A stretch of 64,000 nt of DNA from Nepenthes gracilis (GCA_033239525.1 BSYO01000030.1:8593119-8657118), one strand, 5' to 3'. Positions 13,101 to 28,100 are shown, counted from the first letter of the stretch. Program-made: numbers and translations. The notes: generated from the letters alone by a model not told the origin.

Positions 13101-16100
13101 CCTACAACTGCCCTGCAAACAGAGCCCATTCCTGTTCTTTTTGTTCCATGTTTTTTCCTTGTCGTCAGCACTCCTCTTATTCTGTTCTTATTCCCTCTCT
13201 CCCCCTCCCCCTGTCCCAGGTCTGTCCTTGACCTGCTCTATGATCCAGATCTGTTCTTTTTGTTTTTGGAGAAGCATAGAGTGAGAAACAGGAAAGAGCA
13301 GAGGGGTAATGGTGAAAGGACCTAGTAGTTGGGAATGTGATGTAAATGGTTTTATAGGGGGAAAATGTTGTGTGGATGAAAGAGAGGGGTTAGTGACAGT
13401 GGGCTGTGAGGGCAGCCAAGAGGCAGTGTGGGTGAAAATGTTTTGCAGCACCCTGGGATGATTGTTTACTTATGAACCCTGCCACAATGGTGAGGTTACA
13501 TTATAACAAGAGGCTTTGGATTCAAATCACAGAAATATCCTCTCAGCAATGTAGGAATAAAGTTACTTACTCCTGACTTTCCACTGAGTGTGCAATGGGA
13601 AAGGATTTATGCATTGGCCACTCACTTTTTTGGTTGTTAAAAATGATTATTAGCTTTGTTAAGTTTTTTATTTGATATGAGGTTGAATTTTATAATTTGG
13701 TTGTGGTGCATCCCCTTTTTTCCAGAACCTGTGATGCTGGAATTACCCTCTTTTTTGTTGTGTCTGAATGCTTATTTTCTTTACTTTTTTTTGCCTTTGG
13801 ACTGTTTCCAAAATCAGTGCTCATAAAGAATGGTTTTCTGAGCATGTGCTTGCTAATCTAAGCTACTTGCTTTTAGGGCTTGGCGAATGTGTTTTGTATC
13901 ACTCATGTCTATGTACTTGACTTCTTGATTCATAAAAAAGTTGCATTTTGGATGAGACTTCCAGTTTTGAACTGTTGCATTGGATGTCATCAATCTAAAA
14001 CCTGTTTTTTGAGCTTGTCATTGAAAAATTGTTATCTGATGATATGCTATAGTAAAGCTTTGTTTTTCCATATCCAATCTTATCATGGTTAATGTGTTTT
14101 TTACAGCTTGGTATGGTAGTTGATTTGACCAACACAGATCGTTATTACTCAACAAGTGAGTTTAGGGATGGAAACCGTAAATATCTGAAGGTAACTTTGC
14201 TTCTTGACAGTTTTCTTTGCTTCTTGACAGTTTTTTTATGCTTACTTGATATGTTTTTGTTCTGCATTATCATATAAAATGTTTTCTGTAGATACCATGC
14301 CAGGGACGCAATTCTGTGCCCGATAACAAATCTGTAAATACCTTTGTCTTTGAGGTATGTTCTACTTGTTGGCTCTTTCTAGTTGGATAGTCTTAATTTT
14401 TTTTTTTTTTGTCAAGAACCTGTATATTTTGCTGAACATACTAGTTTATGAATACATCATAATTAGCAGCTTCAATCTGTGTCAAAATCATGATCAGAGT
14501 GGCTAGTATTATCAATATTGTCACTATTTATTCACTGTTAAGTTAGATTTTTGGTGAATTTTATCTTAGTTGGATAATCTAATTTTCAGCCTTGACAGTT
14601 GCTATGCACACAAGCAGTTGCTTCTACCTTTTTTTTTTTTTTTTTTTTGGGGGAGGCTTGACTGCAACTATCTATTCAGAGTCTGTCCTTTGAAGTTTAC
14701 TTGCTTTAATTGAGGACTTGGAAAAAAAAAAATCATTAAACTGGCAAGTAGAACCCAACCCAAACTGAGAATAACGATTTAACAAATGTTCCATTTGGTT
14801 TTTTTAAATCCAAACATCAATTTTGATTTGGTTTGCAGATTTAAATCTTAAATGCACCAAATTTGTATAGAGAAATCCAATTTAGTTTTGGTCAGGGTAT
14901 AAATATATAACACATTTCACAGCACAACGATAGTCATTTCATTACATTCACTATATTTGAAACAAATGTTTAGGGTGATTTTTGTATTATTGTGATGATA
15001 TTGTTGATTATCTACAGTGATGTTTGTATGTAAAGAGTTGAATTGAATAAATGATTCTTTGGCTAATGAATTTAATGAGTTTGATATCACAAACTTCTCA
15101 GCGAGGACCAACCCATAAATTGATGATTTGGATGATTTATCTCAACTTGATTTGTTGGCTCAGTTTGGTTAAAATTCAAACTATAATGTGGTTTGCTTGC
15201 AGTTTACCTTTAAAACTGCACCAACCCAGTCCTTGATCATCCCCGTAATTTACTTATATGTATTTTTATTCTTCTGATTTGCATTTATGCTCTGCCTGCT
15301 GTGAATCACTATGTAGGTACACTATATGCATGAAATCATTCGAGCAAGTAAATCCGTGTTACCTTATGTTTTTTGTATTAGTCTGGTGTTGACACAATTA
15401 CCTCGTTGAGTGATTATGAGCGGTTGTCTTATTTTCTTGACCATTTAATAATTATTCTTTGCTTCATATGAAATAACAGGAGAGAGTCCCATGGCATGTA
15501 GGTACACTATATGCATGAAAGTATTAGTATCAGTTGTATCAGACAACTTTTTTATAACTATGTCAAAACCGAGTTATATACTAAAATTTAATCCTATTTT
15601 ATATACTTGAATTATTTTAGACAAAACTTTTCTCATTTAAATTAACATTTTAATACCAAATAATACACTGACAGATAATAAAACAATAAAATCTAAGATT
15701 TTGAAAGATGAAAATATGTTTGGAATTGTAGGATTAAAGTTCAGTTATGATTTACTTATTTTTTATTTAATGAAAGAAATAAAAATGGGTGAAATTTGGC
15801 TTTTGATAGAGAGAAGTGAGACTTCTAAAGGCAAAGAAAGATATGTTTGAGGACAGATTCTAGAAGAGAAAACACATCACAATAATTAGGCAATAGAAGA
15901 GAGGAGGGGGCTTTCGGGAAGTGGGGTAAATTGGTAAAAACTAGCTAATACTATATTGACCGTCATATCATGATACGTTGCTAATATTGAAAGATATCGC
16001 GATTTCTTCATGAAATAGAAAATTATTAGTATTGAAGTCTTGATATTGATTATATGGGCTGATATTTTAATATATGATTATGATAGTTTGGGTATTCCAA

Positions 16101-19100
16101 TGTTTACTCGGGGATATTCATAAATGGCCTTGAATCCTCTTTGAGGGAAGTTGGTGTTCAACTTTCCATGATCCTTGTGGGATTGACATTGTCCTTGAGG
16201 TGCTCGATATTCTCTAATTGAGATATCCTTTGATGGGGTCGAGGTCTTAGTCATGTCACCAGGACAACCTAGGTTCTTCACAAGCTGGGTGCCAAGCAAA
16301 CACTCCCATCAAGTTGGATTGTGGTTGGAAAGAATGTATAGACCGTTAGTATGCATTCAAGACGAAGATCTTATGGGATTTTTGGGGGATGACCTTTCAA
16401 GGAAGAGCCATGTTGTGGGTTGATCAATGATGCAAATATTGGCCAATACAATAAATTTTGATTGATATATAAGTTTGTGGCCCCCAATGTCAATACTTCT
16501 TGACATCATGACAATATCGCAATTTATTTTCGTATTGACCGATACAACCAATATGGCCTTATTAGCCTACGATTTTAAACTTTTTTCATCTGATATATTC
16601 GATACCAGTATATATTTTTTGATATGATCGTGATAAATACTGATGCCAATATTTTTATCAATGTCTAGACGCTGCAACACTGTAATAACAGACAGGGCAA
16701 CATTGTGCTTTGTGGGATTATGATTTAAGTTATATGTTATTTGTTTAGACGTGATGGAGGTGGATGCAATTATGATCGAGTGATCTAGATGCGTTACAAA
16801 TAGCATTCCTGTGAGTTCAAACACTATAAATCATATTTTAGATGTTGTGATAAAATGATTGCCTAAAATACATTAAAATATTAAATACTCGATATTTTAT
16901 TAATAACCTACTTCTATCTGACATTCCTAAAGAAGACAATTTCCCTATAGTTGTTACAACCGTTCTGCATGCATAATTTCTGTTAGAATGTGGAATATAT
17001 ACATTCCTCCTAGTATATCCTACCCATTTCCCCACTTTTTTGCATTTTCCAACTTTTGAGAGATGAGTTGAATATGTGGTGGCATAGGCTCAAAAGATCC
17101 ATTGTTAACCATACTCTCTTTTTTACTATAGGAGCCTGGCTGACACAATCTCTATATGTTTAATTTGTTAAATCTCATTTATCCATTTTCTCTAATTCTT
17201 CATTCTTTGTTTTCTCGCCTGTCTTATGGTTGAACCTTCTTTTATAGACCATGAATAAACCAATGAACAGGTAAAGTTGAAAGGTAGATGGAAAGTAATA
17301 TATTCAAAGGAGTAATATGTGCCATGATTTAGTATCTGATTCTTAGTCATTTGGCTGCATTAGATACTGTTCAATTGATTATCATTTAGTTGATTGTGTC
17401 TATTGACTGTATTCAGTTGCAAATCATCTAGGTTTTAATGTGAGGTTATTTGGAGTTTAAAAAATGAAAAATCATTTAGTTGATTGGCATTGTGGCTATA
17501 AGAGAAAGCATCATGGCGACAACTGTTGCTTTGATCTTGGAACTTTGGAGTTTAAAAAATGAAAAATCATTTAGTTGATTGGCATTGTGGCTATAAGAGA
17601 AAGCATCATGGTGACAACTGTTGCTTTGATCTTGGAACTTAAATGTGTTTAATAATTATTATGATATTATAGGCTTCCCAATGAGCTGATGAGTCATTTT
17701 TTGTAATTTTATAAGGTCGAAGCATTGGGACAAATAGGTCTCAAGTTGGATTCTGCCCTCTCCTATCTTTGCTAAATGAAATAAGAAAAAAAATGTGAAG
17801 GATTGGCCTTTAAAGTAGTTGTTTTAGTATTAATTAATGATATTGTAAGCAATGGTAAACACGGGTAAGGTAATCTTCAAGAGCTGTTACCTTATACAAA
17901 GCAAAAATTTCCATCCCAATATTTTGAAAGAAAAAAGAAAAAGGAAAATCATTATTTGCCATCCTAGAGCTACACATGCCACAGCAATAGTGTTTCAAAT
18001 TTCAATCAATCTTTTAGCTCATGAGCTAACCTTGTCTGAGTAGATCATTCAATATGCACTCTTGTAGACCTATTGTTTCTCAGATGTTCTTTATCTATTT
18101 TCCAGGTCAAACAGTTTTTCCATTCTCAAAAGTCCACCAAAAAATATGTCCTAGTCCATTGTACGCATGGCCATAATCGGACTGGTTACATGATTATTCA
18201 CTATTTAATGCGGACTCGTCCGATGCCCGTTACTGAGGTAAGTTGTGTGTTGTAATTTTCTTATGCTAAGTCTATGAAGTATGGACACTCTCTAGTGCTA
18301 AAAGAGTTATTGTCCAACATGTATCAGACAGACACCGGCATGTGTCATATTTTCACTTTTCTGTTTTTTGAGTTAAACACACTTTGGACACATCCAAACA
18401 TGTTTTGGACATGTTGAGTAACTTTATAATTTTTTAAAAATTGTTTGCGATTTTATAAATGTCAAATGATGTGGACAATTTTATAATTTGAAAACTTGAA
18501 ATCCTTACGTCCCTCTATTCATCTCTATTGATAGTCTTCAAAAAATTTTTCTCACATGGTCGCTATACTATGAATCCGAAAAGTTGGTGGGTTGCCTATG
18601 GTCCAAGTGCGCCTTTGCTCAAATCCTTAAATTTAAAGCTATTTGTGCAATCATCATCATCATCATATTGTGAGAAATAGCACTTGTCCATTCATTAAGA
18701 AGGAATAAAATGATTCTAAAATACGCCGAAAAATTTGTTTTCATTCATAGCAATTTTTACCTATTTTTAAGCAGTAGTCCACAATATTTGTAAAGAGAGA
18801 GTAAGATGTGGAATATTTGTGAAAATGCATTTGACTCATTCGGTGATATTGGAGAGTTAGAGGTTGCATACCTCTTGTCGGAGTTAGAGTGTGTTGTTTT
18901 TATCGATGATGGTGATGAAAATTGAATGTTGTTATCATTATTTAAATACATAATGCTTTTTCCTATGATTTTTTTTTTGAGATTCGAAAAATATATATTT
19001 TTATTTTAAATTTAGTATAAAATAATATTGTTCATCAATTAAAGAAATTATAAATCGTAATTTTAGTTTTTGTGTCCCCAATGTGTCTTGTCCTTAATTT

Positions 19101-22100
19101 TTAAAAAATAGCACATCGGTGTGTTAGTGTCGTGTTGTATCGTGTCCATGTCCCATACCAATGTGCGTACTTTATAGCTCATAGCATAACTGGCACTCAG
19201 AGATTATACAATTCATTTGTTTCCTTTTGTTTCTGGTTGGTAGGCAATACAAAAATTTGCTGAAGCTCGTCCCCCGGGAATTTACAAGCCGGACTACATT
19301 GAGGCTCTGTACACCTTTTATCATGAACCGAAACCTGAATGGTTCAGTTGTCCTCCCACACCAGAGTGGAAGAGGTCTTCTGATTTTGATCTTAATGGTG
19401 AGGCAGTGGAGGATGATGACGATGGTGTTCCAGCTGCTTCTATGAATGTATGTCGCATATGCACACGCATCATTTTTGTTCTTAGACTGACATCTTCTTA
19501 GCCACCTATGAGATGGCCTAGTTAGTAAGAACCAATCTAAGAATTAAAGGGAATTTTTCGAATACAACAAACATCAACTTGGGAGGTTCCTCTATCCTTT
19601 GAATGAAGGGTTGAAACCCGGATAAAAAGAGACATTTTTATTTTCCATCATCACAGCTTGTCTCCCAATTGTACCCTGTTATATTTGTGGACAGAAAAGA
19701 GTCTAAAATGACCAAAGGTTGTGCAATATTGAGAACAAAGAAAGGCCTTAAGGTTCCCTTCTGTTGCCAGTTCCATGAATGAATTACTCCATTTTACTTA
19801 AAAGAAAGTGTTGGTGGGAAATGAATGCTGGCCGAATATTAAGTTTCTCAATATGACATTTTTTTAATAACTATATTTCGGTAAGTCAGAATTTGTATTC
19901 TGCCCCTATCAGGCTAAACACCCTCTCAGGAGATGTGGAATTTTAGAAGAAGTTTTTGCCAAGAAAGGCGGCAGTGTTTTGAGCCAAATTTGCCTGCCTT
20001 CTCTTGAGAATATTAAGTTATTTGGAAAGTTGCCTTACCAATCCATGGACTATTTCCCAGTGGTAGGATAGCTTTAAATTAACTTGAAGCTAGAAGCGTA
20101 TTATGAATTAAGCCAGAAACTGAGTTGATGTGTTCAATTTATTTTGGACGAGGAAAAATCACCCATATCAACCTTTTTGTGTGGTAAGAGTTAATTATGC
20201 TTAATGTAAACAAGAAAACATCATCTAAGAGCAGTTCTGAGGTTGTGATATAAGAAAAAAAGAGCCATTAGCCTATAACATATAGATGTAGTTTAGATGG
20301 GTTTAGCAGACAAAGGGAAAAAAAGGATATAAATCAAGTTGGTGGTGGCAGGCATCAAGGATGTGAAAGATTGAGAAAAGAAATTTAATGTAAGGGCACG
20401 CGGCTTGTCCATCTTAGGTTGTTTCCTTAAGAAAGCTCAAATTTGTGCATCAGTTAATCTAGCACTCCTATGCCCATAGAATCTAAGAATTGATATGCTA
20501 ACCCCCAAAAAGGCAAAAAATAATTAAAAAAAAGACTGAGAAAGGTGAAAAGGGGAACTATGAAGGGAAGAAAACAGAAAAATGGTAAAGAACGAGGCAT
20601 CAGGTAGTTGTTATGGGAAACAAATTGATGTAGGACCTGTAGTCTCTTTAACAAGCTAGGCTTAATACTTTTCTCAGTGAAAGTGATATCATGCTGTTTG
20701 CCTTATGTGAGTTTTGTTTTAATTGTCCTTTTCTTCTTCACTTTTAATGGTTGCATCAATAGGTGATGAGGATGTTAGATTCATGGATAATAGTATATGT
20801 ATTGGTGATGGCAATATCGCTATTGGACATATAGAACAATAGATATCAATATTAGATATTATTGGAAGCAAAACATTTTTTTGCAAATTGTAAGATCAGA
20901 GAAAATATTGGCTAAATATTGGGTATATCCCTTGTATGGCACCAATTCTTGATCTTATTGCGATATTAGAAAATATCAATATCTAGGGCCCAATACCAAT
21001 ATATATCTAGAGGTATTTCAAATATCCACTGATATTTTATTCCGTGATAACATTGTAAAAGGTTGAAGAGAATGCTAGAAGATTCAAATATATATGTATT
21101 ATTGTCTAAAATAAGTCACTGTTGAAAGGCTTGTTAGGTACCTAAACAAAAATAGTTTGTTGCAGAGTGGAAGTTCTTAGTATCATATTTAATGTGGGTC
21201 AGATTTAAGCATTAGTGGGGCTCGTTTATTTACTGCTAAACATATATTAATATATTTTCATATATAAAAAGATCCTATTCCCTGTTGTTTTTTGTTCTAT
21301 TTTAGCTTATGTTTCCACAGATGAGTGGAATCATCCACATTTCAGGTAATGTTGGTTCATGCCTTCTTTGCTGTTCTACTAATATTGATTTCTGTTTTCA
21401 GGAAAATCTTGAGAAAATTGTTGTTATGACCAATGATGATGTCTTGGGAGACGAGCTACCTCATGCACAGGAAGAGGATTTACGAAGAGACTGCTATCCA
21501 TTACTTAAGTTGTCTGGGGGGGACCATGGGGTAACACACAATATTCCTTATTTTCTTCGAAGAATTTGTCATCTTGAAAAAAATACTCTGATTTTTGCTA
21601 TAGTATTGAGATTTTGGAGCATAAGTCTGTTTAATGATTTTTTTTAATGTTTGATGCTCAACTTAGGCTGGTGCGTGTTGTTGAAAATTTTCTTTCACCG
21701 TATTGTCTTTCTTCCTCTCCTCCTAAGTTGTATATATTTTTGTTCTCTGAGTGGGTAATTGATCTTTGTTCCTAGCCAACATTGCATTGCTGCATTTAAC
21801 TCTGGTGAATGTTTGCTTCCTTAATTGAGCCCACTTTCATCTTGCGATATTTGTATTGTTTCTTTTCTAGTTCTAGTAAGAGAGATTACTTATCTTGATT
21901 GGCATACCCTTCATTTCAACACCCTTCATTATATTACCCTGGGGGCATATGTGGTGATTTGCCTACTTTGTTTCAGCCAGGCTTCAGTTCCCTATGCCTT
22001 ATGTGCACAAGGTTGACTGTTCGTTGTTTTCCTTTTGCCTATAGTCTGCAATGTGCTAATCATAATGTATTGCTGTATTTGCTTAGCTATCTGTTTCATC

Positions 22101-25100
22101 CTTAATTTCTCCTAGAAATATTGTTTGGTTTCTGATGCAGTGAAGTGGAAAGTATGGGACAAGAAGGAGAAGAAATTGGAAGAATGGGAAGAAATAGGAA
22201 AAGTGAACAGAGAGAAGTAAAGATCAGTAGAGAGAGAAAGAAATTACAATCATTGAACATTCATTCAATTCATCAATACTTTCAACAATAGAGTTAGGAT
22301 CTTTATATATAGAGAAACACTACTTCTAGGTTAATTAGAAAATAAATATAATTTTCTAATTAATGACTTCTCAAAATAAAAAAATAATATAAAATAAAAT
22401 ATCGTTCAATAAAATCTCTCAAAATAAAATAAAATAAAATCTTTCAAATAAAATCAAAATCAAATAAAATCTTTTAATTTGAAATGTTCATAATCTCTTA
22501 TAATTTAGAATGTTCATGATATCTGCGTCAGTTTCTTTCTTGCCATAGATGGTAGACTGCAGCAGTATTATTAAGTGAACTATTGCAGCCTTGGTGGTGT
22601 TCTTTTTTCTGCAACAGTCAGCCTTCTGCTCTATGGTTCACCCACCTGATGAAATTGCATCCTCTCAATCATTTTGCAAATTACACAGCTGTTCTGACAA
22701 ATCAACTATCTGAGATTGCAAATATGTTGTTAAGAGTATACAATTTTTTGTGGTTTGCATTGTAATGTTCTTTTAAATTGGATGTTTTCTGTGTAAAAAT
22801 CTGGTGAGTTTATCTTTAATGAAAATCTTGTGAGGAGTAGGTAACTTTTGTTATTGCTCTAAGTTTGTATGCTATTATATGATTCTTTGCTATACCTGCT
22901 TTATTGTTCATTCAATATCATTGTAATGTGGTTGATATTTTCTGTTTGCAGATAAAGGCACCCTCTCACTTTCCTGGGTCTCATCCAGTTTCTCTCAATA
23001 GGTATATTATTTTTAATTTTTTCTTCATTTATGACTATCCATCTTCTAGGAAACCTAGTAATGAAAACCAATTTCATGAATAAACTACAAGCATTAAAAT
23101 AGTGGTATTCATCCTTTCAATGAAGGATTAAAGAAAAGAGGAATAAAAATGGTAAGAAGAAGCTTTCCCTGCTTCTGATTTGCTGCCTGTTTAGTCTGCT
23201 GCTCCTCTCAATCTGTTTACTTTTCTTTCAGCGGTGCAGGGTCTTGTTCTCCTCTTTTTCTTTTTGCTCCTGCCAAGCTTCTCCTCTTTCTTTATTGTGT
23301 TATGCCATGTGCAGAGTTCTCCCTCCTTGCTGCTGTTTTTTCTCTCTTAAACAGCCAAGGTCCCCAATAAAAAGCCCTATTTAGTAGACCTAATTTTCCT
23401 TTTTAAGTTTTCTGAATCTTGGATGAAAATTCTGCATAGTCGATATCCAACTCGTCTAATAAATCAAGATCCTAATTTATATTTTTGTGAATCTCTAGTA
23501 CTCACTTATTGCGCACATATGTTTTCTTCCGAAATTATTATAATCTTGAAATGCTTCTAGTGACAAAATTATAGGGCTTGAATTAAGCTTTCCAATGACA
23601 CCAATTAAGCCCTGGTTAGATAAAATGGCTCCAGCTTATTTATCATAAAATAAGCTCCAAATTGTATGTATATATATATATATATATATATTACAATTAC
23701 CTCTCCAGAACATCCAGGAAGTGTCCACCTCTTTTCCATTCTCTACACCTATAGCCTCTTCATTAATTGAGCTCTGTATCCAAATTTTCACGTAAAGCCA
23801 ATGATCCTGGGGGTACAATAAACTATAACTTCAGAACAAAATTTCCTTACCCACTCATGTCCTTGTTGGAAATCAATGATAGCCTTGTGGTGAGCTACCC
23901 ATTTATTGAGGCTGATGGCCTGATTACAATCCCCACCCAATCTTACCTCACATAATAAAGGAGTCATGCTTCACATTTTTAGTAATGAGGGTAGAAAATA
24001 TATTACTATAAATGATAGGGCTTGAATTGAGTTTATTTCTATTTACTGCATAATGACAAATTATATGTCAAATGTGATTCTTATGATCTATAATATAAAA
24101 TAACACATGTTTACATATTTTATACATGTAATATGTGTATAATTATTATTTTGTTAGAAGTATGAGTTCAACTCATTTGAGCTAAACTTAATAAACTATT
24201 GAATCAAACTCAAATTTAATTTTATTGACATAGAAGTAATTAACCGAGTCTAAGTTTGCTAATATATAATCTTTTATGGACTTACATATGTATATAATTG
24301 TCAATAAGTTATACATACATACATATATATATATATATATTAATGATACATTATGTTTAATAACAATGGTCCTTGAAATTATTATGATATAGTAATTTTA
24401 ATTTTTTTTATTAAATTGATAATACACAATGTTATGTAGGTAATAGAAAATATTGAACAGTAACCTATATATTATTGTCAAATAATCTAAAATATTGATT
24501 AAAAGATCACATTTTAAATTTTTTATATTAATAGTTGTTTTTTTGAATGTGTTAGTATAATTTATATTAATTTTAAGAATTCTTAAAAATATTAACTCAA
24601 ATAAAAAATAAAAAATACAAATAAATTTTGTTATAAATTTGATCAAGTTTTTGGTTATTTATTAAATGCACATATTTATATTTTATGAGTTTATGAAACA
24701 ATATTTTCATGATCACATACTCTTAAAATATTATTAGATATCTAAGATTTAAAAAACTATGGAAACTTTTGCTTTATAGCCAGTGATAAAATTTGGAAAA
24801 CCTCTTTTTGATTTTTTTTTTTGAGTTTTGTGAATTTCAGTTCAAAATTGAAAACTCTGTTTTTCCATTTTCTAAATAGAAAATTGACAGATTTAAACAT
24901 GTTTTCTAAATTTTCTATCCTCTTAAAAATTTTTTAGAAAACAGCCCCCATGTTTCCATTTATTAAACAGACCCTACATTTTTCGTTTTCCTTCTCAATT
25001 TAGAGGATAAGAGATGGTCAGCTGAACTTCTTTTGTGTTGGAATCCATTTGAATATGGTAATTTGGTTGTGGCCACAGGAGAAATATGGATATTATTTGT

Positions 25101-28100
25101 GTTGAGGTTCTAGTGCACTGCCATTCCAGAGTGATCCTCCCATAGAACTATTGGAAGTTCTTTGGGTGTTCAGGTGCCTTGTCCTCTTCTTTGGATTGTT
25201 GGTTTTGCAAATAAGTCCTCATTGGGATAGCTGCCCTCATGATCAGTTCTGATTGTTCTTCTTTTGTGGCGACATGGGGGCAAAAAAGGGTTCTTGATTC
25301 GTTTCCAATTTCTATGCATGGCTTGTTAGACTTACAGATTTCTTTCTTTTCTAAACCTTTGGTTTGTATGGAGATATGCTATTAAGTACCTTTTTGGATG
25401 ATCTTTCACTTGCTTCATCAATCAAATTTGTTTTTATTTTTTGGAACACTACTGATCATATTTAGTTAATTGATTAGGAAAAAGGTGGAAAAGTTTGTGT
25501 GCATCGAAGTGGTGTGTAGCAACAATCTTTTTGTTGAATCAGCACATAAAACAGAACTTGGCTAAATTTGTTGTTATATGTAATCAAATTGGATTTCCAA
25601 TTAATTTCCGGATTTCTGTGCTCATATTTAATAGAAGTTGTCCTGCTAATTTTTTTGTGGTCATGGCTTTGTGTATTGTGTGTGTAATTGACCTTACTGG
25701 ACTCAAAGAGCGTATGCTTTTCATATTGTACTTACTACTTTGATTTCATTTATAATTGTAATCCTGACTTTAAGATTCCATTTTGCTTTTCTGACAGGGA
25801 CAATTTGCAACTACTGAGGCAGCGTTATTACTATGCTACCTGGAAAGCTGATGGAACTCGATATATGATGCTAATAACTTTTGATGGATGTTACCTAATT
25901 GATAGAAGTTTTAGGTTTCGGAGGGTACAAATGAGATTTCCTTGCAAGACTACCAGTGAGGTTTATATCAGCACATTTAGTTTTAAGAATAAACATCATT
26001 TCAATGTTGGATATAGTCACCCACAGATAAGACATAGATTAATCTTTTTCTGTATACAACTAGGGTCTAGATGGATTTCATGACTATACGTTGCTCGATG
26101 GAGAGATGATAATTGATAATGTGAATGCTCAGAAGCAGGAGAGAAGATACTTAATCTATGATCTGATTGCAATTAACCATGTCCCTGTCATTGAGGTTGG
26201 ATATTTGATGAATCCTTTTATAAGCCTTTGCTAATGTTTTCATGCTCTTTGGTCCTGATGACTCCTCTTATGAACCTTGAAAGTTTTGCTTTCTTCCTTT
26301 GTAGACAGCATATTATTATGGAAGATCCTTTTCAGTTATCATTGCTGCTTTAGTTATTTTGTGTTTGACTTGCATAAATATGTGCTTTGACATGCATTGG
26401 AAACAATATCTATAGTATCAAAGAAAGCTGGAAATAGTTGATGGATATTAAACTTTCACATAATACACAAGTCACGAGCTCTTGTTGTGCCTGTTTCTTG
26501 TAAATGTGTGTTGAGCTGACTTTATTTGAGAGCAATGCCTAATATGCTATATAGTTTTATGAATGCTGTTAGAGATTTGATGGCGAGTCAAATAAATATA
26601 TATTTAGATGACAAATATTCATTTAAGCATAGAAGGCTACTGGATGTGATATATTTTAGTTCTTCACAATGAAATTGAAAATTGTCTCTAAAAATGTTAT
26701 CTACAATATGAGTTAAGTAAAAAAAGTAACCACTTGTGATTTAGCTGATGTTACTTGTCTATTTATTGGTTATAAAATGTCTCATTCTGACAAAGATTGG
26801 TGCCTTAACATGTTTGTCAATTGGTGGTCTTTGAAACTAGATGGGAGGAGACTCCTAAGATCCATCGTTGTTGACCCAGAATACAAAGAATTGAAAGTTT
26901 CAAATTGATTACATTTGGCTCGTGTAATGCAGTGGTAGAGGAGTGAGGGAGCAAAGAGGTATGGAGAAAGTTATGTGTTATTTAGGGGTTTAGGCTATGG
27001 AGAAAAGAGTGGGTGTAGAGAGGAACAAGCTGGAAAAGGGACCATGTTTCTTTTTGGGAAGAGGAGTGTTATAAAAGATGGCAATAATATCAACAGAGGT
27101 GGACTAAGTCATGTTCTGAGGGAGGATCGTCAATACTTAACCAAAATAAAGATGGAGGATAGTCAATCTGGTTTTGTTCAAGGGTCTCGGCTTTGGGGTG
27201 TTTAGATATGAAATTTAAAGGTTTCCATGGCTACTTATTTAGAAGTGCATTTTAAAGCTTTCATGGCTAAAATTCAGTTCAGGTAAATAGCCAACTGAGA
27301 TGTATATTGGGTTTGCTTATCAATATAGAAAGGAGTATGGGTTTTGTGATGGTTGAATTGTGGCGGGACAAGTGCTGCTTGACTGCTTCCCCTTTTGCTT
27401 TTTTCTCCCCTGTTTCTGCTTCTTCCTTCTGCCTTGCTGCCACTGGCTGGCCTCTGTCCCATCTTTGCCTCACCACAAATTCTCTGCTTCTTCATTTCTC
27501 ATCCATGCCATGATGCCTCCATCGCTGCTGTTCCAGTCAACCAATCAACCCAATACCTCACCACTCTCATCCTATTTCTCTTGCCACCATCTTGTTTTCT
27601 CCCCCCTCCTGATCTGTTTCTCCTTTGTCAACTTCCCATACTTCTTTCTATATGTAGGTTCGCTGCAGTGAAGGCAGATATTGAGGCTTTGCAAGTGTTC
27701 TGTGCTGTTTCTTGTGGTGAAAGTTTTTACCGTATCTCCGGAGACCAAATTTCTGCAGGAAAGCTCTATTGTCAAAAAATTGAACCTAACATATAGTTAC
27801 AATTCCTATGTTGATGACCTTTTAGATGCATTTGTTGGCCAGCTTAAATCCCACCTGGGACTGGTGCATTGTGTTGAAGATTTCTGAGCTTAAATTTGAG
27901 CAAGCTGGCCCCTCAATAGTTGATAGAGATTCACTGAGGCTTGTTTTTAGATGAGAACTACTGGCACTAGTCTCTCTAAGAGAGCTTTTGTAATTAATCA
28001 GTTTTCTTTGGGATGTGGTCCTTGTGGAGAAAACAGATCCATCTTCCCCAGTTTTGCTTCCATCTGATTTTCAAACTGTGAACATGGGAAACAACTCATA

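Larger units (their letters stand above)
14355..18105 (+). other. capping-enzyme intron of 3.75 kb, repeat-rich
   Basis: Contains a T18 tract near 14632, a 25-bp direct repeat (15311-15335 and 15496-15520), a copy of the ATATTGG-type repeat and the 95-bp tandem duplication, annotated separately. No exon seen. Confidence 0.6.

Noticed and set aside
21321..21345. Possible 25-bp micro-exon between CACAG and GTAATG
   Set aside because: Including it shifts the frame and gives a stop at once; the direct join 19447 to 21402 keeps the frame and the conserved linker.
27360..27796. Overlapping plus-strand ORFs of 103 and 133 codons
   Set aside because: Low-complexity Phe/Leu/Pro/Ser translation of a CT-rich stretch in the large intron.
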